Notes under the pieces: model-generated
Database searches by the model: none
Seen by the model: only the letters and a program-made list of their open reading frames with translations
What the model was told of the DNA's origin: nothing
Assembly: GCF_030272615.1 (NCBI RefSeq)
Contig: NW_026728922.1
Location: 100,001-127,500, forward strand
Source: Cryptomeria japonica
Taxonomy: Eukaryota > Streptophyta > Pinopsida > Cupressales > Cupressaceae
Direction of reading: 5' to 3'
Length of the DNA stretch: 27,500 bases
Shown: positions 1 to 10,520 of the stretch, in pieces
How positions within the stretch are numbered: position 1 is the stretch's first letter
Layout: each line of letters begins with the position of its first letter
Position numbers and translations under genes: made by a program

Positions 1-2207
1 CAAGGAGCGCTCCGAAGTGTGCTCCAAGGTGCGGCCTGCACGAAGTCGGAGCCCGGTTTGCCCCGGGTGTGCACCTCGGGTGGGCACCTTGGTGCGCATG
101 CCTTGCCTGGGCTGCGCACCAGGGCGGGCTCAAGATGGCACCCGCGTTCCTTTTTTTTCACTATCTTTCAAAACGGAAATTTTAAAATCTCATTTTTTTT
201 TGCCTTTTTCTGGAAATTAGTGAAGGCAGCGCATCAAAGGTGCGCACCTCGCTGCCCACCACGGTGCGCAACGCCGGTGGGCACCCGGGAGTGCTTCGAA
301 GTGTGCTCCAAGGTGCTGCGTGCACGTTGTCGGAGCCCGGTTTGCCCCGGGTGCGCACCTCGCGTGCACCTTCGTCGGGGTGGGCACCTTGGCTGGGTTT
401 GCCCCGGCTGCGCTCCGAAGCGGGGTTATTGGAGCGCCGCCTCTTTTTTTGTCGGAGCGTTTGGTGGGGTTTCTCGCATTGGCTCTTCCGAGGCCCGGTT
501 GCCACCCTGGCGCGCACGAAGTCGGAAGTAGGGTTAATTGCCCGGGTGCGCACCTTTGCCAGGGTGGGCACCTTACCTGGGCTGCGCACCAGGGCGGGCT
601 CAAGATGGCACGCGCGTTCCGTTTTTTTCACTATCTTTCAAAACGGAAATTTTAAAATCTCCTTTTTTTTTTGCCTTTTCTGGAAATTAGTGAAGGCAGC
701 GCATCAAAGGTGCGCACCTCGCTGCCCACCTTGGTGTGCTCTGAGGTGCGCACCCGGGAGCGCTACGAAGTGTGCTCCAAGGTGCGGCGTGCACGTTGTC
801 GGAGCCCGGTTTGCCCCGGGTGCGCACCTCGCCTGCACCTTGGCCGGGGTGGGCACCTTGGCTGGGTTTGCCCAGGGTGCGCTCCGAAGCGGGGTTACTG
901 GAGCGCCCCCTCTTTTTTTGTCAGAGCGTTTGGTGGGGTTTCTCGCATTGGCTCTTCCCAGGCCCGGTTGTTGGGTGCGCTCCCACCCTGGCGCGCGCGA
1001 AGTTGGAAGTTGGGTTAATTGCCCGGGCGCGCACCTTCGCCAGGGTGGGCACCTTGGTGCGCACACCTTGGCTGGGCTGCGCACCAGGGCGGGCTCAAGA
1101 TGGCACCAGCATTCCCTTTTTCTCACTATCTTTCAAAACGGAAATTTTAAAATCTCGTTTTTTTTTTGCCTTTTATGGAAATTAGTGAAGGCATCGCATC
1201 AAAGGTGCGCACCTCGCTGCCCACCTTGGTGTGCTCCGAGGTGCCCACCACGGTGCGCAACGCCGGTGCGAACCCGGGAGCGCCCCGATGTGTGCTCCAA
1301 GGTGCGGCGTGCACGAAGTCGGACCCCGGTTTGCCCCGGGTGCGCACCTCGCGTGCACCTTGGTGCGCACACCTTGGCTGGGTTGCGCGGCCTGGTGGGC
1401 ACCATGGTGCGCACCAAGGAGCGCTCCGAAGTGTGCTCCAAGGTGCGGCGTGCACGAAGTCGGAGCCCGGTTTGCCCCGGGTACGCACCTCGCGTGCACC
1501 TTCGCCGGGGTGGGCACCTCGGCTGGGTTGCGCGCCCTGGTGCGCACCAAGGAGCGCTCCGAAGTGTGCTCCAAGGTGCGGCGTGCACGAAGTCGGAGCC
1601 CGGTTTGCCCCGGGTGCGCACCTTCGCCGCGGTGCGCACCATGGCGTGCACGAAGTCGGAGCCCGGTTTGCCCCGGGTGCGCACCTCGCGTGCACCTTCG
1701 GCGGGGTTGCGCGCCCTGGTGGGCACCATGGTGCGCACCAAGGAGCGCTCCGAAGTGTGCTCCAAGGTGCGGCGTGCACGAAGTCGGAGCCCGGTTTGCC
1801 CCGGGTGCGCACCTCGCGTGCACCTTCGGCGGGGTTGCGCGCCCTGGTGGGCACCATGGTGCGCACCAAGGAGCGCTCCGAAGTGTGCTCCAAGGTGCGG
1901 CGTGCACGAAGTCGGAGCCCGGTTTGCCCCGGGTGCGCACCTCGCGTGCACCTTCGCCGCGGTGGGCACCATGGCGTGCACGAAGTCGGAGCCCGGTTTG
2001 CCCCGGGTGCGCACCTCGCGTGCACCTTCGCCGGGGTGGGCACCTCGGCTGGGTTGCGCGCCCTGGTGCGCACCAAGGAGCGCTCCGAAGTGTGCTCCAA
2101 GGTGCGGCGTGCACGAAGTCGGAGCCCGGTTTGCCCCGGGTGCGCACCTCGCGTGCACCTTCGCCAGGGTGGGCACCTCGGTGCGCACACCTTCTCAATG
2201 TTTTCTT
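1..2207. repeat. GC-rich palindromic composite array, variant form
   Basis: Three modules are delimited by T-rich cassettes whose GCCTTTT cores start near 202, 673, 1168 and 2208, giving module lengths of 471, 495 and 1,040 bp. The first two match modules of the 2,364-bp repeat further right. The third is an expanded version of the 766-bp module, with extra copies of a sub-unit. Each sub-unit runs through GGTGGGCACC, ACCATGGT, GGTGCGCACC, GGAGCGCTCC, CGTGCACG and CCCGG-tttgcc-CCGGG, most of which are self-complementary. The long open frames on both strands come from this composition and from repeat lengths; they carry no recognisable domain. I call it non-coding spacer repeat. Confidence 0.88.
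110..248 (+). repeat. T-rich cassette (type copy) of the palindromic array
   Basis: A module of about 130 bp recurs throughout the left 15 kb. It runs from GGGCTGCGCACCAGG through GGGCTCAAGATGGCAC, a T-run, CACTATCTTTC, the palindrome ATTTTAAAAT, a second T-run, then CCTTTTCTGGAAATTAG and GTGAAGGCAGCGCATC, and ends in GGTGCGCACC. In many copies TTCCGTTTT and AAAACGGAA form a 9-bp inverted repeat around CACTATCTTTC. TGCCTT and AAGGCA form a second one. Cores of other copies start near 673, 1168, 2208 (truncated), 4905, 5419, 5774, 6244, 6739, 7505, 8138, 8608, 9103, 9869, 10502, 10972, 11467, 12233, 12866, 13337, 13832 and 14872 (truncated). Function unknown; these are AT-rich islands in otherwise GC-rich DNA. 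Confidence 0.85.
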
Positions 2208-3000
2208 GCCTTTTCTGGAAATTGGTGAAGGCAGCGCATCAAAGGTGCGCACCTCGGTGTGCTCCGAGGTGCGAACCCGAGAGCGCTCCGAGGTGCCCAC
2301 GAAGTCGAAAGTCGGGTTAATTGCATTGTTTTCCCCGGGTGCGCTCCGAGGTGCGCAACATCGGCGCGCACCAAGGAGGGCTCCGAAGTGTGCTCCAAGG
2401 TGCGCACGATGGCGTGCACCTCTGGTGCGCACGATTCGGAGCTCGGTTTGACCGGGGTGCGCACACCTTGGCTGGGTTGCGCACCTTTTGTGCGCTCCAA
2501 GGTGCGCACGAAGTCGGAGCTCGGTTTGCCCCGGGTGCGCACCTTCGCCAGGGTGCGCACCTTGATGCGCACGCCTTGGCTGGGCTGCGCACCTTGGTGG
2601 GCGCCATGGTGCGCACCTTTCGTGCGCTCCAAGGTGCGCACGAAGTCGGAGCTCGGTTTGCCCCGGGTGCGCACCTTGGTGGGCGCCATGGTGCACTCCG
2701 AGGTGCCCAAGATTGGTGCGCACCAAGGAGCGCTCCGAAGTGCGCTCCAAGGTGCGCGCGAAGTCGAAAGTTGGGTTAATTGTCCGGTTTGCCTCGGGTG
2801 CGCACCTTGCGTGCACCTTCGCCAGGGTGGGCGCCTTGGTGCGCACACCTTGGCTGGGCTGCGCACACCTTGGCACCCGCGTTTCCTTCATTTTAAATTT
2901 TTTTTTTTTACAATCTCTCAAGTGGGAAATTCTATAATCTCAACTTTTTTTGCCTTTTCAGGAAACTTTTGAATGGAGCGCATCATTGGTGCGCTCCGAA
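2208..3000. repeat. Diverged tail of the palindromic array
   Basis: GGTGCGCACC and GTGCGCTCC motifs continue, but the sub-units are irregular. GGAGCCCGG is replaced by GGAGCTCGG, and GAAGTCGAAAGTTGGG with GGTTAATTG appears near 2305 and 2760. A strongly diverged T-rich cassette lies at about 2880-2990, with a T-run, GCCTTTTCAGGAAA and GAGCGCATCA. This looks like an older, less homogenised edge of the array next to the 5S region. No gene is seen. Confidence 0.7.
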
Positions 3001-3404
3001 GTGTGCTCCAAAGCTCTCTCCAGCTGCGTGCACCTGCCCCGGCCGCGCACCCGGCCCCGCCCAGCTTCGCTCACCTGTCCCGGGCGTCTGGTGCGGAACC
3101 TTAGAGTAAGAAACATCACCGTGCACCTTGGCCAACGTGCGCGACTCGACCGAGCGCGCACTGGCCGAGGTGCACACCGATTTCACCTGGGTGCGCGCGC
3201 AGCACCTCGGGCGCACCGGGGTGCGCGCACAACGCCCGGGTTGCACCGTGGCCTGTGTGCTCGGGGCGCCTCGGGTGCGCGCTCGGTGTCGCCCCCGCGC
3301 GCGCGGTAGTGCGGGCAGCGCACCCCGGCCCGGCCCGGCCCCGACGAGAACGCAAACGGGCAAAAGGTTTATTCAAATAGCATTGCGACGCCCGGCGAAA
3401 AACT
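3001..3404. other. GC-rich spacer downstream of 5S gene copy 1
   Basis: Unique-looking GC-rich DNA, except for its duplicate at 15665-16068, on the 3' side of the minus-strand 5S gene. It has many GTGCGCGC, GGTGCAC and GGGCGC words but no clear tandem period. Short open frames on both strands show no start context, domain or conservation clue, so I do not call a gene. The AT-rich stretch at about 3365-3404 precedes the Pol III terminator. Confidence 0.6.
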
Positions 3405-3410
3405 AAAAAA
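3405..3410 (-). terminator. RNA polymerase III terminator of 5S copy 1
   Basis: On the minus strand the 5S sequence ends directly in TTTTTT, followed by AGTTTTTCG. A run of four or more T is the standard Pol III stop, and here the first T overlaps the last base of the rRNA. The second T5 run nearby could serve as a backup. Confidence 0.85.
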
Positions 3411-3528
3411 GGGTGCAACACCGGGACTTCCCGGGAGGTCACCCATCCCAGTACTACTCCGGCCCAAGCGCGCTTAACTGCGGAGTTCTGATGGGATCCG
3501 GTGCACTAACGCTGGTATGATCGCACCC
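3410..3528 (-). rRNA. 5S ribosomal RNA, copy 1
   Basis: This is a full-length plant-type 5S gene of about 119 nt on the minus strand. It starts GGGTGCGATCATACCAGC and ends GTGTTGCACCC(T), so the two ends pair as helix I. The internal segments AACTCCGCAGTTAAGCGC and GGATGGGTGACCTCCCGGG match the conserved plant gene. The base at -1 is C, as is usual in plant 5S genes, and an A/T-containing CTAAGTA sits near -28. A T6 terminator follows directly. All of this suggests an intact gene transcribed by Pol III, with the product entering the large ribosomal subunit. It lies antiparallel to the Pol I promoters at 18.9-23.0 kb. RNA position 19 is G here and A in the second copy. Confidence 0.97.
3430..3479 (-). 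promoter_or_regulatory. 5S internal control region (A box to C box), copy 1
   Basis: The A box (AGTTAAGCGCGCTTGGG, 3463-3479, RNA positions 50-66) and the C box (GGATGGGTGACCTCCCGGG, 3430-3448, RNA positions 81-99) are present with normal spacing. In plants these bind TFIIIA and recruit TFIIIC/TFIIIB. Both are identical in the second gene copy, so both genes look promoter-competent. Confidence 0.9.
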
Positions 3529-3932
3529 GTTATGAGCTTGTCGCAGTGTGTACTTAGCAAACCGCGACCCACGTGCGAATCCACCCCGGCCACCCACCCC
3601 CGTCGAGGTGCACACCCTCCCTCGCGAAGTGCGCCCCGTTCGCCAAGTGTGAGCCCTGCCCGGGTGCGCGCACCTTGCTAGGGCGTCGGGTGTGCACCCG
3701 GCCCGGCCTACGTGCGTGCACCTGGAGGGGGCGTCGTGTGCGTGCAGTGTCCCGTCTGCAACGCGGTGCCCACACACCACCTCGGGCGCAACGACCTGCG
3801 CTCACATGTGGGCCGAGTGCACCTTGGTGCATGTTCGGGGCGCCTCGGGTGCACGCTCGATCTTGCCCCGGTGCACCAAGGCGCTCGGTTTGCCCCGGGT
3901 GCGCACTTGGTGCAAGGTGGGCACCCAAAATA
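3529..3932. other. Spacer upstream of 5S gene copy 1
   Basis: About 400 bp of GC-rich DNA lies between the 5S start and the A-rich minisatellite. Close to the gene is the AT-richer stretch TTATGAGCTTGTC and TACTTAGCAAA, where plant 5S genes carry their upstream promoter elements. The rest holds scattered CACCTCGGGTGC-like words related to the palindromic array. No tandem period and no gene are seen. Duplicated at 16193-16596. Confidence 0.6.
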
Positions 3933-4275
3933 GGGATCAAGCACCAAAACACAAGTTTCGGGATGCAAAATGGGACCCAAGGACCACAAATGCGTTCCAA
4001 GACCCATGATGGGTCCACGAGAACAAAAATGTGTTCCGAGACTTAATAAACAAATATTGGGTTTTAGGAGAAGAAACATGCTCTGATGCCCAAAACGAGA
4101 ATCGACCCCGAAAAGGCCACAGGCCAAAAGTGGGATGCGAGACAAAAAAAAATGGGACCCGAGGACCAAAATTGGGTTCCCAGGTCGAAGACAGGGCAAC
4201 CGGACAAGAAACGACCTCTAAGGCTCGAAATGAGTCCCGACGACTAAAACTTGACAAGAAGCACCCATCAGGCAC
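3933..4275. repeat. A-rich degenerate ~20-bp minisatellite, copy 1
   Basis: Loose tandem units follow the pattern (A)CAAAATGGGACCCAAGGAC: for example the successive segments AAAATGGGACCCAAGGACC, CAAATGCGTTCCAAGACCC, TGATGGGTCCACGAGAAC and AAATGTGTTCCGAGAC, and again near 4140-4190. The period drifts around 20-22 bp and units are strongly diverged. Base composition switches abruptly from GC-rich to A-rich on this strand. An open frame of about 113 codons runs through it, but its peptide is simply the repeat translated. Duplicate at 16597-16939. Confidence 0.65.
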
Positions 4276-4783
4276 CCAACTCGACACCCATGGGATGCCG
4301 ACCCACCCGGGCTTCCACCTAGCACACCTTGGCACCCACCCACCCTCGCACCCAACCTCGCACCCAACTTAGCACCTTTGAACCCACATTGGCACTCACC
4401 CTGACCCTGGCACCTTGGAACCCACATTGGCACTCACCTTGACCCTGGCACCCACCTTTGCACTCACCTTGGGACCCACCCTGGCTCCCACCTCGGCACC
4501 CACCCAGACACCCACCTTGGTTCCTTGGCACCCACCTTGGATCCTTGGCACCCACCCCGACACCCACCTTGGCACGCAACTTGGCTACTTGCCACCCACC
4601 TTGGCTCCTTGACGCCCACCCCGACAACCACCCCGTGACCTACCCTGCCTAGGGTTGGTGCACACCCACCCTGGTGCCCACCTTGGCACCCACCCTATGA
4701 CCCACCTTGGCACGCACCTTAGTACCCACCCCGTTACCCACCCTAGGACCCACCCCGTGACCCACCTTGGCCAGGGTGGGTGC
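4276..4783. repeat. CACCC/GGTGGG-type tandem array, copy 1
   Basis: Short degenerate repeats of about 10-12 bp, GGCACCCACC and CACCTTGGCACC, with strong strand asymmetry: C-rich on plus, G-rich on minus. At about 4649-4674 the pattern is broken by a dyad-like CTAGGGTTGGTGCACACCC, and at 4769-4783 by GGCCAGGGTGGGTGC, where the block stops. Proline/threonine or glycine-rich reading frames here are translated simple repeats. Confidence 0.8.
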
Positions 4784-5792
4784 CTTGGTGCGCACAACTT
4801 GCCTGGGCTGCACACCAGGGCGGGCTCAAGATGGCACCCGCGTTCCGTTTTTTTCACTATCTTTCAAAACGGAAATTTTAAAATCTCATTTTTTTCTTTT
4901 TTTTGCCTTTTCTGGAAATTAGTGAAGGCAGCGCATCAAAGGTGCGCAATGCTGGTGCGAACCCGGGAGCGCTCCGATGTGTGCTCCAAGGTGCGGCGTG
5001 CACGAAGTCCGAGCCCGGTTTGCCCCGGGTGCGCACCTCGCGTGCACCTTCGCCGGGGTGAGCACCTTGGCTGGGTTGCGCGCCCTGGTGCGTACCAAGG
5101 AGCGCTCTGAAGTGTGCTCCAAGGTGCGGCGTGCACGAAGTCGGAGCCCGGTTTGCCCCGGGTGTGCACCTCGGGTGCGCACCTCGCGTGCACCTTCGCT
5201 GCGGTGGGCACCTTGGCTGGGTTGCGCGCCTTGGTGGGCACCATGCAGTGCACGAAGTCGGAGCCCGGTTTGCCCCGGGCGCGCACCTCCGCCAGGGTGG
5301 GCACCTTGGTGCGCACAACTTGCCTGGGCTGCGCATCAGGAAGGGCTCAAGATGGCACCCGCGTTCCGTTTTTTTCACTATCTTTCAGAACGGAAATTTT
5401 AAAATATCGTTTTTTTTTGCCTTTTCTGGAAATTAGTGAAGGCAGCGCATCAAAGGTGCGCAACGCTGGTGCGAACCTGGGAGCGCTCCGATGTGTGCTC
5501 CAAGGTGCGGCGTGCACGAAGTCGGAGCCCGGTTTGCCTCGGGTGCGCCCTGGTGGGCACCATGGTGCGCACCAAGGAGCGCTCCGAAGTGTGCTCCAAG
5601 GTGCGGCCTGCACGAAGTCGGAGCCCGGTTTGCCCCGGGTGTGCACCTCGGGTGGGCACCTTGGTGCGCATGCCTTGCCTGGGCTGCGCACCAGGGCGGG
5701 CTCAAGATGGCACCCGCGTTCCTTTTTTTTCACTATCTTTCAAAACGGAAATTTTAAAATCTCATTTTTTTTTGCCTTTTTCTGGAAATTAG
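4784..5792. repeat. Truncated member of the 2,364-bp repeat family
   Basis: This segment begins at TTGGTGCGCACAACTTGCC and carries T-rich cassettes with cores near 4905, 5419 and 5774. The intervals are 514 and 355 bp, against 766 and 633 bp for the corresponding third and fourth modules of the full unit, so internal sub-units are missing. From about 5550 onward it aligns with 7914 onward at the 2,364-bp offset. I read it as a deletion derivative at the edge of the array, next to the duplication breakpoint. Confidence 0.75.
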
Positions 5793-8156
5793 TGAAGGCA
5801 GCGCATCAAAGGTGCGCACCTCGCTGCCCACCACGGTGCGCAACGCCGGTGGGCACCCGGGAGTGCTTCGAAGTGTGCTCCAAGGTGCTGCGTGCACGTT
5901 GTCGGAGCCCGGTTTGCCCCGGGTGCGCACCTCGCGTGCACCTTCGTCGGGGTGGGCACCTTGGCTTGGTTTGCCCCGGCTGCGCTCCGAAGCGGGGTTA
6001 TTGGAGCGCCGCCTCTTTTTTTGTCGGAGCGTTTGGTGGGGTTTCTCGCATTGGCTCTTCCGAGGCCCGGTTGCCACCCTGGCGCGCACGAAGTCGGAAG
6101 TAGGGTTAATTGCCCGGGTGCGCACCTTTGCCAGGGTGGCACCTTACCTGGGCTGCGCACCAGGGCGGGCTCAAGATGGCACGCGCATTCCGTTTTTTTC
6201 ACTATCTTTCAAAACGGAAATTTTAAAATCTCCTTTTTTTTTTGCCTTTTCTGGAAATTAGTGAAGGCAGCGCATCAAAGGTGCGCACCTCGCTGCCCAC
6301 CTTGGTGTGCTCTGAGGTGCGCACCCGGGAGCGCTACGAAGTGTGCTCCAAGGTGCGGCGTGCACGTTGTCGGAGCCCGGTTTGCCCCGGGTGCGCACCT
6401 CGCCTGCACCTTGGCCGGGGTGGGCACCTTGGCTGGGTTTGCCCAGGGTGCGCTCCGAAGCGGGGTTACTGGAGCGCCCCCTCTTTTTTTGTCAGAGAGT
6501 TTGGTGGGGTTTCTCGCATTGGCTCTTCCCAGGCCCGGTTGTTGGGTGCGCTCCCACCCTGGCGCGCGCGAAGTTGGAAGTTGGGTTAATTGCCCGGGCG
6601 CGCACCTTCGCCAGGGTGGGCACCTTGGTGCGCAAACCTTGGCTGGGCTGCGCACCAGGGCGGGCTCAAGATGGCACCAGCATTCCCTTTTTCTCACTAT
6701 CTTTCAAAACGGAAATTTTAAAATCTCGTTTTTTTTTTGCCTTTTATGGAAATTAGTGAAGGCATCGCATCAAAGGTGCGCACCTCGCTGCCCACCTTGG
6801 TGTGCTCCGAGGTGCCCACCACGGTGCGCAACGCCGGTGCGAACCCGGGAGCGCCCCGATGTGTGCTCCAAGGTGCGGCGTGCACGAAGTCGGACCCCGG
6901 TTTGCCCCGGGTGCGCACCTCGCGTGCACCTTGGTGCGCACACCTTGGCTGGGTTGCGCGGCCTGGTGGGCACCATGGTGCGCACCAAGGAGCGCTCCGA
7001 AGTGTGCTCCAAGGTGCGGCGTGCACGAAGTCGGAGCCCGGTTTGCCCCGGGTGCGCACCTTCGCCGCGGTGGGCACCATGGCGTGCACGAAGTCGGAGC
7101 CCGGTTTGCCCCGGGTGCGCACCTCGCGTGCACCTTCGCCGGGGTGGGCACCTCGGCTGGGTTGCGCGCCCTGGTGCGCACCAAGGAGCGCTCTGAAGTG
7201 TGCTCCAAGGTGCGGCGTGCACGAAGTCGGAGCCCGGTTTGCCCCGGGTGTGCACCTCGCGTGCGCACCTCGCGTGCACCTTCGCTGCGGTGGGCACCTT
7301 GGCTGGGTTGCGCGCCTTGGTGGGCACCATGCAGTGCACGAAGTCGGAGCCCGGATTGCCCCGGGCGCGCACCTCCGCCAGGGTGGGCACCTTGGTGCGC
7401 ACAACTTGCCTGGGGTGCGCACCAGGAAGGGCTCAAGATGGCACCCGCGTTCCGTTTTTTTCACTATCTTTCAGAACGGAAATTTTAAAATCTCGTTTTT
7501 TTTTGCCTTTTCTGGAAATTAGTGAAGGCAGCGCATCAAAGGTGCGCAACGCTGGTGCGAACCTGGGAGCGCTCCGATGTGTGCTCCAAGGTGCGGCGTG
7601 CACGAAGTCGGACCCCGGTTTGCCCCGGGTGCGCACCTCGCGTGCACCTTGGTGCGCACACCTTGGCTGGGTTGCGCGCCCTGGTGGGCACCATGGTGCG
7701 CACCAAGGAGCGCTCCGAAGTGTGCTCCAAGGTGCGGCGTGCACGAAGTCGGAGCCCGGTTTGCCCCGGGTGCGCACCTCGCGTGCACCTTCGCCGCGGT
7801 GGGCACCATGGCGTGCACGAAGTCGGAGCCCGGTTTGCCCCGGGTGCGCACCTCGCGTGCACCTTCGCCGGGGTGGGCACCTTGGTGTGCAGACCTTGGC
7901 TGGGTTGCGCGCCCTGGTGGGCACCATGGTGCGCACCAAGGAGCGCTCCGAAGTGTGCTCCAAGGTGCGGCCTGCACGAAGTCGGAGCCCGGTTTGCCCC
8001 GGGTGTGCACCTCGGGTGGGCACCTTGGTGCGCATGCCTTGCCTGGGCTGCGCACCAGGGCGGGCTCAAGATGGCACCCGCGTTCCTTTTTTTTCACTAT
8101 CTTTCAAAATGGAAATTTTAAAATCTCATTTTTTTTTGCCTTTTTCTGGAAATTAG
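5793..8156. repeat. 2,364-bp higher-order repeat, unit A
   Basis: First full unit (phase chosen arbitrarily just after a T-run). Four T-rich cassettes (cores near 5774, 6244, 6739, 7505, then 8138) split it into modules of 470, 495, 766 and 633 bp, which sum exactly to 2,364. The first two modules also carry a second T-run with GTTTGGTGGGGTTTCTCGC and GGTTAATTGCCCGGG. The last two consist mainly of GGTGCGCACC/GGAGCGCTCC palindromic sub-units. A one-base deletion (CCAGGGTGGCACC near 6131) distinguishes units A-C from the variant block at 1-2207. Confidence 0.88.
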
Positions 8157-10520
8157 TGAAGGCAGCGCATCAAAGGTGCGCACCTCGCTGCCCACCACGG
8201 TGCGCAACGCCGGTGGGCACCCGGGAGTGCTTCGAAGTGTGCTCCAAGGTGCTGCGTGCACGTTGTCGGAGCCCGGTTTGCCCCGGGTGCGCACCTCGCG
8301 TGCACCTTCGTCGGGGTGGGCACCTTGGCTTGGTTTGCCCCGGCTGCGCTCCGAAGCGGGGTTATTGGAGCGCCGCCTCTTTTTTTGTCGGAGCGTTTGG
8401 TGGGGTTTCTCGCATTGGCTCTTCCGAGGCCCGGTTGCCACCCTGGCGCGCACGAAGTCGGAAGTAGGGTTAATTGCCCGGGTGCGCACCTTTGCCAGGG
8501 TGGCACCTTACCTGGGCTGCGCACCAGGGCGGGCTCAAGATGGCACGCGCGTTCCGTTTTTTTCACTATCTTTCAAAACGGAAATTTTAAAATCTCCTTT
8601 TTTTTTTGCCTTTTCTGGAAATTAGTGAAGGCAGCGCATCAAAGGTGCGCACCTCGCTGCCCACCTTGGTGTGCTCTGAGGTGCGCACCCGGGAGCGCTA
8701 CGAAGTGTGCTCCAAGGTGCGGCGTGCACGTTGTCGGAGCCCGGTTTGCCCCGGGTGCGCACCTCGCCTGCACCTTGGCCGGGGTGGGCACCTTGGCTGG
8801 GTTTGCCCAGGGTGCGCTCCGAAGCGGGGTTACTGGAGCGCCCCCTCTTTTTTTGTCAGAGAGTTTGGTGGGGTTTCTCGCATTGGCTCTTCCCAGGCCC
8901 GGTTGTTGGGTGCGCTCCCACCCTGGCGCGCGCGAAGTTGGAAGTTGGGTTAATTGCCCGGGCGCGCACCTTCGCCAGGGTGGGCACCTTGGTGCGCAAA
9001 CCTTGGCTGGGCTGCGCACCAGGGCGGGCTCAAGATGGCACCAGCATTCCCTTTTTCTCACTATCTTTCAAAACGGAAATTTTAAAATCTCGTTTTTTTT
9101 TTGCCTTTTATGGAAATTAGTGAAGGCATCGCATCAAAGGTGCGCACCTCGCTGCCCACCTTGGTGTGCTCCGAGGTGCCCACCACGGTGCGCAACGCCG
9201 GTGCGAACCCGGGAGCGCCCCGATGTGTGCTCCAAGGTGCGGCGTGCACGAAGTCGGACCCCGGTTTGCCCCGGGTGCGCACCTCGCGTGCACCTTGGTG
9301 CGCACACCTTGGCTGGGTTGCGCGGCCTGGTGGGCACCATGGTGCGCACCAAGGAGCGCTCCGAAGTGTGCTCCAAGGTGCGGCGTGCACGAAGTCGGAG
9401 CCCGGTTTGCCCCGGGTGCGCACCTTCGCCGCGGTGGGCACCATGGCGTGCACGAAGTCGGAGCCCGGTTTGCCCCGGGTGCGCACCTCGCGTGCACCTT
9501 CGCCGGGGTGGGCACCTCGGCTGGGTTGCGCGCCCTGGTGCGCACCAAGGAGCGCTCTGAAGTGTGCTCCAAGGTGCGGCGTGCACGAAGTCGGAGCCCG
9601 GTTTGCCCCGGGTGTGCACCTCGCGTGCGCACCTCGCGTGCACCTTCGCTGCGGTGGGCACCTTGGCTGGGTTGCGCGCCTTGGTGGGCACCATGCAGTG
9701 CACGAAGTCGGAGCCCGGATTGCCCCGGGCGCGCACCTCCGCCAGGGTGGGCACCTTGGTGCGCACAACTTGCCTGGGGTGCGCACCAGGAAGGGCTCAA
9801 GATGGCACCCGCGTTCCGTTTTTTTCACTATCTTTCAGAACGGAAATTTTAAAATCTCGTTTTTTTTTGCCTTTTCTGGAAATTAGTGAAGGCAGCGCAT
9901 CAAAGGTGCGCAACGCTGGTGCGAACCTGGGAGCGCTCCGATGTGTGCTCCAAGGTGCGGCGTGCACGAAGTCGGACCCCGGTTTGCCCCGGGTGCGCAC
10001 CTCGCGTGCACCTTGGTGCGCACACCTTGGCTGGGTTGCGCGCCCTGGTGGGCACCATGGTGCGCACCAAGGAGCGCTCCGAAGTGTGCTCCAAGGTGCG
10101 GCGTGCACGAAGTCGGAGCCCGGTTTGCCCCGGGTGCGCACCTCGCGTGCACCTTCGCCGCGGTGGGCACCATGGCGTGCACGAAGTCGGAGCCCGGTTT
10201 GCCCCGGGTGCGCACCTCGCGTGCACCTTCGCCGGGGTGGGCACCTTGGTGTGCAGACCTTGGCTGGGTTGCGCGCCCTGGTGGGCACCATGGTGCGCAC
10301 CAAGGAGCGCTCCGAAGTGTGCTCCAAGGTGCGGCCTGCACGAAGTCGGAGCCCGGTTTGCCCCGGGTGTGCACCTCGGGTGGGCACCTTGGTGCGCATG
10401 CCTTGCCTGGGCTGCGCACCAGGGCGGGCTCAAGATGGCACCCGCGTTCCTTTTTTTTCACTATCTTTCAAAATGGAAATTTTAAAATCTCATTTTTTTT
10501 TGCCTTTTTCTGGAAATTAG
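8157..10520. repeat. 2,364-bp higher-order repeat, unit B
   Basis: Near-identical to unit A over its full length, with the same four modules and the same diagnostic one-base deletion near 8495. Differences I could see are single bases, for example GCACGCGCG here against GCACGCGCA in unit A. The near-identity implies very recent amplification or ongoing homogenisation, or an assembly that cannot resolve the true copy number. Confidence 0.88.

Larger units (their letters stand above)
1..4783. repeat. Long IGS duplication, copy 1 (left edge outside window)
   Basis: This block matches 12665-17447 at a constant offset of 12,664 bp. Over the whole length I noticed only five substitutions: 174 C/T, 3267 C/T, 3333 G/A, 3510 C/T and 4648 C/G. 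It contains, in order, a palindromic GC-rich array, a diverged tail, a 5S gene, an A-rich minisatellite and a CACCC array. Homology ends sharply after 4783: this copy continues into the 2,364-bp repeat family, while the other copy continues into more CACCC repeats. The left boundary is not visible because the window starts inside the homology. I infer a recent unequal exchange within the spacer. An assembly duplication is the main alternative. Confidence 0.93.

Noticed and set aside
110-248. T-runs of the cassettes as Pol III terminators for unknown plus-strand genes
   Set aside because: No A/B-box pair or other Pol III promoter is visible upstream within the modules, so a T-run alone is not enough.
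240-2228. 662-codon open frame (and its twin at 12904-14892) as a repetitive protein gene
   Set aside because: Other frames on both strands are equally open across the same DNA; the peptide is translated spacer repeat with no domain, signal or start context, and it sits within rDNA spacer.
3001-3404. Possible retroelement or SINE flanking 5S (Cassandra-like 5S-bearing element)
   Set aside because: The 5S gene here is complete with its own terminator. I saw no primer-binding site, polypurine tract, terminal TG..CA repeat pair or target-site duplication around it; the two copies are explained by the long duplication.
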